Shown in pieces: positions 58,237 to 64,000 of a stretch of DNA of 64,000 bases (position 1 is the stretch's first letter; every line of letters begins with the position of its first letter). The DNA lies in NCBI GenBank assembly GCA_037951105.1, contig JBAMJV010001824.1:62001-126000 (forward strand), read 5' to 3'. The DNA is from Echinarachnius parma. Lineage: Eukaryota; Echinodermata; Echinoidea; Clypeasteroida; Echinarachniidae. Both the position numbers and the translations under genes were made by a program. The notes under the pieces are model-generated. The model did no database searches. It saw nothing but the letters and a program-made list of their open reading frames with translations, and was not told the origin of the DNA.

Positions 58237-58290
58237 CCCCCCCCCCCCCCCCCCCCCACCCCTGATTCTTTTTTTTTTTGGGGGGGGCGG
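58237..58290. repeat. C run followed by T and G runs
   Basis: About 20 C, then CACCCC, 10 T and 7 G; just past the Smr stop codon. Confidence 0.85.
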
Positions 58291-58453
58291 GTTATTTTGT
58301 TTAGTTTATCATTATTTTAAAGGAAACTAAGACTAAGAGAGCAGTAAATTCCCCTAAAAAATAGGGGTTAATGCAGACAATGTATAGTTTGGCCTAAAAA
58401 CGTACCAAGTGTGTCAATTAATCAGTGCCATTGTATATGACTTATAAGTTATG

Positions 58454-58598
58454 GGCCCCGTTGTAGAAAGAGATACAATCGATTGTAATTTGCAATTAAT
58501 TGTAAGTCAGATCATGTGTTCTAAATGCGCAAATCTGATTGGTTGAAACGCACATTTTCTGACTTACAATCGATTGTATCTCTTTCTGCAACGGACCC
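58454..58598. mobile_element. 145-base palindromic MITE
   Basis: GGCCCCGTTGTAGAAAGAGA with AATCGATTG to the right-end complement TCTCTTTCTGCAACGGACCC. ATG flanks both ends (58451-58453, 58599-58601), a possible 3-base duplication. Confidence 0.8.
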
Positions 58599-58599
58599 A

Positions 58600-60200
58600 T
58601 GCATGGAATAATATTACGAATCAGGAATGTACCATTTTGAACAGTATGCGACTGAATCTTGTCTGCCACTTAATTTTTGCAGAAATTATGAGCTATTCTC
58701 AAGTGGTCAAAAATTGAAGTGACCTATTATCACTTATTCATCTTTTTGCATTGGATGAAAGCTAATAAGCTCTGTCAATTATAGATATCTAATATTTTGT
58801 TTAACTTTTGCCGTTTTTTTGTCAGAGCCAGTTCTTCTGGTTTTACTATTAGGGATTGAGAGTTATAATGTAATTATATGGATGTTTCCATTTTAAGATG
58901 TTTAGTTTTATTGCAAAAGAAAATGTGTAGTCTGTTTAGTTGTAAAGGACTTCAGTAACACTGATGTCAATCCAATTGTAAATTTGATCCATTAACAAAT
59001 TTGTATAATTTTTCCAAAAGAGATATTTGAGACTTCAATCATATACCATCTCATCATAGGATTTTTAGATCGTTATGTAAGTTTTGCCGATGTTTCCCAC
59101 ATTAGTTTCCAATCCACTATCATTATCTTAAATTTAATTTTGAAAATTGTTTTTTTTTTGTTAATTAAATCAAATATCATTGTATATAATATGGGCCTCA
59201 ACGTGACAAAAGGGGTCTAAATGCGAAATTTATGGAAAATGAGTTTAAACTATTTTCTGAATATATGAAAAGTACTGAATCCAAAAATGTTGGGTTTTTG
59301 AAAATCTGACTTTTTAAAGTACCTCTACAGCCTCAAACAAAAATGGTGTATTTACGCAAAAGTGAACAGTATCATTCTGCAGATATGCTACAAAACGCAA
59401 TTTAGAGAAACCCTCACACGTGTTTATTTTTGATCGCCAAATATTTGAGGCTGTTATGGGGTATGGTAAAAACATACTTTTAACTGATCTAAAAACCACT
59501 CGAATGCAATTTCAAAAATTACCTCGGCAAGGTCAGGACATTATTTATTCAAAATGACTGCCGTATGACACAAGTACACATGATTATAATGGCCATGCGT
59601 CATGAACTTGCCTCCATATACATGTAGCTAGGGTGGTGCCGTTACGTTCTGGGGTTTTTTGCTACCATTACCTACATTTTTTATCCAAACCAGAACAAAT
59701 TTCTAAAGAAGGGCTATCAGAATGCCATATGTCTGCAAAGATTGAACGGTTTACCTATTTCCTAAGTGGAAATATTTCCTATTTGAAGGTTGGAACCAGA
59801 GGATGCGCGCATGGAAGCGGCGCCCCGGTACAAAGTCTATGGGGAAATGCTTTTTAAAGACCCTTTTTTCTAAACGTTGATAACTTTGTCAAAACTAGGT
59901 GTATAGCTACAATGTTGGTATTAAATGAAAGCTTTAACATTGACTTTATTGTAAAATGATTGAAAAGTGTTTTTGTCACATTCAATTTTATCAAAATCAA
60001 CACAAACACAGAAAATTGAGGCTTGCCTGAACACACTCTATGGGGGCACAATCTTGACCGATACATTCTGTGAATTCTTGGTAAAAACGTTAATATCTTC
60101 AATAAGACAAGGTGTAAGAATACAAATTTGGTATCAAATTAAAGCTTACCTATCAAACTGTATTATGTCCGAACACATTTAGGCTTAATTTTATATTCCG
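58600..60200. other. intergenic AT-rich spacer
   Basis: No gene seen. A diverged pair of about 180-base segments (from 59850 and 60040) both read CTATGGGG...AACGTTRATA...AAATTAAAGCTT-like text. At 58944 AAAGGACTTCAGTAACACTG is a remnant of a family C MITE end. Confidence 0.45.
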
Positions 60201-60208
60201 ATCCTTAA

Positions 60209-60741
60209 AGGGATAGTTGAGTGTTGGTATAGGGGGCCACTTCACAAAAAAAAATTTTTGGTGAGATAATGAAAAACTGACTGTCAAATTTGAAAGAACA
60301 TACAATTTCAATGACAGATTAAACTTTATTTGAACAAAATCGGTTCAGAAACGGCTGAAATATCCATAAACATATTTTTATTCAAAAATTCTTCACCAGG
60401 GGATATTTTGACTTTTTAGAAAATTTGTAAAAGACTACTTTGAAACAAAATCTTAATAGTTTTTTAAAAGGTTGTTGATGATATCTCTATTAAACCATTA
60501 TTTTAACAAAACATCAAATGCACAATTTTGTATGAAAAATGGCTAAAAACCAATTATTTTTTTAGAGAGCGTCCTCTTGAGTTGTAACGGCTCTTTTTAA
60601 ATGATAACAGGGGTCTTACTTAGTCGTTTGTAATTGTGTATACTTTTCGAGCATGGTGAATTTATAACTATAATTTTGTATCGTAATGGTGCAGGTTTTG
60701 GTTATACTAAAGTTAAGTTTGACCAATACTCAACTATCCCT
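60209..60741. mobile_element. TTAA-flanked family B MITE
   Basis: AGGGATAGTTGAGTGTTGG... to CCAATACTCAACTATCCCT; TTAA at 60205-60208 and 60742-60745. The internal GCGTCCTCTTGAGTTGTAA signature is present. Confidence 0.82.
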
Positions 60742-61790
60742 TTAAGTGACACTTACATAGTGAAAATAATGGATTATCTTATTTTGTTTTCATTAAGTAT
60801 GAATGAAAGCCCCAAACAATATTATATTGCTGTAAATGTCTAAGTGTGCTCTGCATGAAAACATTATCATTTGTAGTCTAGAGCTACCTCAGAAAAAGTT
60901 ATCATGGAAAATGTAAACTGTAAACAAAATGTGGGTTAATATACATTAAAAAAAAAGTGTATAATGATATTTCTGAGTGCATATTAAGATTCTTATATTG
61001 AAATTTCCTTTCAGAAAATGTATATTTTTGATAGGATAGGGGGAGTTCGTCAGTAAATATTTACTCTCAAACGTAACATTGTCCTGCAGAAGCCCAAAAC
61101 GGCATGTAATGCTACGGTCACAACTCAGAGCGGCGACCGACCGATTTGTAGCCTGCTCGGTCGCCCCTGGAATTTAGGCATCGCCCAACGATTTTGGGGA
61201 AGTCGAGCAGGCTGTAGAGCCCCAGCGGTGCCTGGGCGGTGCCCTGTCGGTGTCCCGTCGGTCACCGGTCGATTTTAGGTCACAACTGGGCTAAATTAGG
61301 GAGTTTCTCCGCGCGGCGTCCCGGCAGTGACCGACCGGTTCCCGAGCGGTCTCCCACCGGTCACCGGCTGGGCAGCCTGGGTTCCGTACGGATGGCGTAC
61401 GCCCGTTACCGTTACGATGGTAAATGTGAAAGTTTACCTGCAGGACTTTATAATGTTTGATAATTACACAACCTTGCATTTGTTTGTAACCAAAAGTGCG
61501 CAAGTGGGCGAGAAATATTACGGTAATTGCCTTGTTTGTATGATTTGTTACCTGAGAAAGAAATTCATGATGTGCCAAGTAAATCAAGCCTAATACAATG
61601 TAATATTAACTGATTTTACTCTGATCTTTCCTTGTACATTATTCTTTGTCTTTAATTTGCAGTAAAGTAAAAATTGAAGACTAGTGGGGTGTATTCTGAA
61701 AACCACTTTAAGTTAAAATTATGTTAAAATAATGTATCTACGTCATATCTCCGTCACTAAAAAATGTTTTCGCAAGTCGCTATTCCTTAA

Positions 61791-62341
61791 AGGGATAGTT
61801 GAGTTCTGGTAAGGAGAGTAATGTTTTGGTGAAACTGAATTTTAGTAACCAAAACCTGCATCATTAGACTACAAACTAATAATTATTCTAGAAGGGAACA
61901 CAAGATTACAAATGACTTAGTAAAGATCATATTATCATTCAAAAAGAGCCGTTAAAATGTAAGAGGGCGCTCTCTAAACACTCATCGGTTTCAACCATTT
62001 TGAATACAATATTGTGCATGTGATATTTTGTTGAAATAGTGATTAGATAGAGAAATAACCACAAATTTAAATACCTATTTTGTTACTTTTTGAAAAGAGG
62101 AAACATTTAAAAAAAAATTTAACGGCTGGTTCAAAATTATCGAATAAGTGTGGGGCCCCACATTTATTACAAATGACTATGATTATGGATATTTCAGCCG
62201 TTTTTGAACCGATTTTGATCATATAAAGTTTATCCTGGCTTTAAAATATTGTGCTCTTTAAAAAAATTTCACTCAGTTTTTCATTATCTCACAAAAAATT
62301 ATTGTATGTAGCGCCCTCTCTACCAAAACTCAACTATCCCT
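61791..62341. mobile_element. family B MITE, first of a tandem pair
   Basis: AGGGATAGTTGAGTTCTGG... to CAAAACTCAACTATCCCT between TTAA at 61787-61790 and 62342-62345. Confidence 0.85.
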
Positions 62342-62345
62342 TTAA

Positions 62346-62712
62346 AGGGAAAGTTGAGTTTTGGTAGAGAGGGCGCTAGACTACTTAATTGGTTTGTGAG
62401 GTAATGAAAAACTGAGTGTAAAATTTGAAAGAGCATAATATTTAAACAATAAAATCATCTTTGTTTGATCAAAATCGGTTCAGAAACGGCTGAAATATCC
62501 ATAAATATAACAAACCGATGAGTGTTTAGAGAGCGCCCTCTTACGTTTTAACGGCTCTTTTTAAATGATAACATGATCTTTACTACGTCATTTGTAATTT
62601 TGTGTTCTTTCTAGTTATAACTATTAGTTTGTAATGTAATGATGCAGGTTTTGGTTACTAAAATTCAGTTTCACTAAAACTGTACTCTCCTTACCAGAAC
62701 TCAACTATCCCT
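62346..62712. mobile_element. family B MITE, second of the pair (shorter)
   Basis: Shares the TTAA at 62342-62345 with the first copy and ends at TTAA 62713-62716. About 180 bases shorter through an internal deletion. Confidence 0.82.
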
Positions 62713-62862
62713 TTAAGTACAGTGTCATTTTTAATGACGAAGATATGACGTAGATATAATAAATTTTAGCCTAAAATCGTTTTCAGAATTCAGGACTAAA
62801 GCGCATAGTGCGGTGGTACATGAAAGAGTAAAATGATATGATTACATGTAGACTCGCATGTA

Positions 62863-62910
62863 TTGTGTGTGTGTGTGTGTGTGTGTGTTCGTGTGTGTAT
62901 GCGTACATAA
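62863..62910. repeat. TG microsatellite
   Basis: GTGTGT... with few interruptions. Confidence 0.9.
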
Positions 62911-63004
62911 TATATGCGTGTGCATAGTATGACAGCCATGAATCAACTTGCAAAATAAAGTATGCATGTTTAACACATTTTCTAGACACCTTTGCATCCG
63001 AAAG

Positions 63005-63119
<115 letters not shown>

Positions 63120-63127
63120 AACAATGA

Positions 63128-63270
63128 TCGATTTAGGTCAAACATAGGTCAAATGGGTCATCGGCTGCCGAGCGGTCGCCGCCCGGTGACCGACTGATCT
63201 CCCAGCGGCGACCGGGCGGCGACCGCTCGGCAGCCGATGACTTATTTGACCTATTTTTGACCTAAATCGC
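63128..63270. repeat. 143-base GC-rich perfect-stem hairpin
   Basis: GATTTAGGTCA...CATCGGCTGCCGAGCGGTCG pairs with CGACCGCTCGGCAGCCGATG...TGACCTAAATC; arms about 62 bases, the inner 29 of them perfectly matched. Confidence 0.88.
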
Positions 63271-63589
63271 TCGACGGCGACCGCTCGATTAGGTCGGTGC
63301 CCGGACGGCGACCGCTCGGCCACCGAGCGTATTTTGGGCGGCGAGTGAAAAGTGAGCAGGCGCCGCCCAAATTTTAACTCCACGCTAAAACTTCAGCGGA
63401 GACCGAGCGATGCCTAAAAACCAGCGGTGCCTGGGCGGCCGCCGCTCGGTGACCGAGCGATTTTGGCTAAAAACTCGCCGCCCGGCCGCCGAGCAGGCTA
63501 CTTTTTGGGGTTGTGACCATAGCATAACGCAAAAGGAGGCGACCTCACGACGCATGATCACTACATTTTTTAGGGGGGGGGGGGGGGCA

Positions 63590-63732
63590 ACAGTAATGTA
63601 CTTTACTTTTGTGAACCCTGACCCACACACTGCTTCTAACTATTTTCTTCTGTCTTGTAACTTGTATTTTTGTAATTTGTGCATATATAGTTGTGTTGTA
63701 TTTTACATTGTATTATGCTTTTTGGTCGAATA

Positions 63733-63765
<33 letters not shown>
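63590..63765 (+). mobile_element. possible LINE 3' UTR tail
   Basis: T-rich sequence ending GGTCGAATAAATAATAATAA..., a microsatellite tail (63728-63765) as left by some non-LTR elements. No coding part kept. Confidence 0.4.
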
Positions 63766-64000
63766 GTTGTACACCATAAGCAGGACTTCATTTGTCATTA
63801 CAATGAAACTGCTCGATTATCAACCCACAAATTGTTGCACAAACACACACAAAACTATTATGCTCTAGTCCAGTGGTATGATTATGTTTATGGAAAATGG
63901 CATGAATTCAAGTATAGCAGCCCATTTCAGCACCCTCAGCTCATGGAAAGACGTCTGACCCCCAAATCCCCTAAATTGGCAGACCTATATCATGCAGCGA
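63766..64000. other. right edge, nothing recognised
   Basis: No frame, repeat or splice signal that I can support. Confidence 0.4.

Larger units (their letters stand above)
61686..62791. mobile_element. family A MITE split by family B insertions
   Basis: Left half 61686-61790 (GGGGTGTATTCTGAAAAC) and right half 62713-62791 match the intact element at 3769. The break lies at its central CCTTAA. Confidence 0.82.

Overview
The window is animal nuclear DNA. It is AT-rich, with multi-exon genes, GT-AG introns of about 300-1000 bases, many foldback transposons, tRNA-derived SINE remnants and microsatellites. The domain content of the main gene, the recurrent ACATGTACATGTA-type words and the dense small inverted-repeat elements suggest a marine deuterostome invertebrate, perhaps an echinoderm. 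That placement is an inference; no species can be named from sequence alone.

Positions 1-46391 (minus strand) hold the N-terminal half of one giant gene, an orthologue of the adhesion GPCR ADGRV1 (VLGR1/GPR98/MASS1). I traced 54 coding exons by hand. Every junction is phase-consistent and together they encode 3777 residues without a stop. The order is signal peptide, about ten Calx-beta repeats, a LamG/pentraxin-like domain (exons 15-18), about thirteen more Calx-beta repeats, a seven-bladed EAR/EPTP propeller (exons 48-52) and further Calx-beta repeats. The gene runs off the left edge, so the remaining Calx-beta repeats, GAIN/GPS and 7TM parts lie outside. A 5' UTR exon and CpG-rich promoter are likely near 48.4-48.9 kb.

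The most unusual feature of this gene is its introns. At least fourteen exons have one to four decayed, truncated tandem copies of themselves next door (E7, E10, E15, E16, E18, E19, E24, E30, E31, E33, E37/E38, E43, E45, E50, E53). One of them (34738-34864) still looks like a splice-competent alternative exon. Exon 33 carries a cysteine-rich PAN/apple-like insertion inside a Calx-beta repeat.

The intron between exons 19 and 20 contains a nearly full-length non-LTR retrotransposon (about 25940-31250, plus strand) with an intact 1039-residue endonuclease/reverse transcriptase ORF. Its 3' end lies 13 bases from the exon 19 splice donor.

To the right (52384-58163, plus strand) is a second, divergently oriented gene. 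Its four exons encode a 172-residue protein with one transmembrane helix, an acidic linker and a C-terminal Smr (small MutS-related) domain. Its introns are loaded with foldback elements.

The spacer between the genes and the right end (58.2-64.0 kb) are mobile-element territory: several TTAA-flanked MITE families, foldback elements with tandem-repeat arms, and a nested stack of transposons at 61.1-63.5 kb. I see no other protein-coding gene there.
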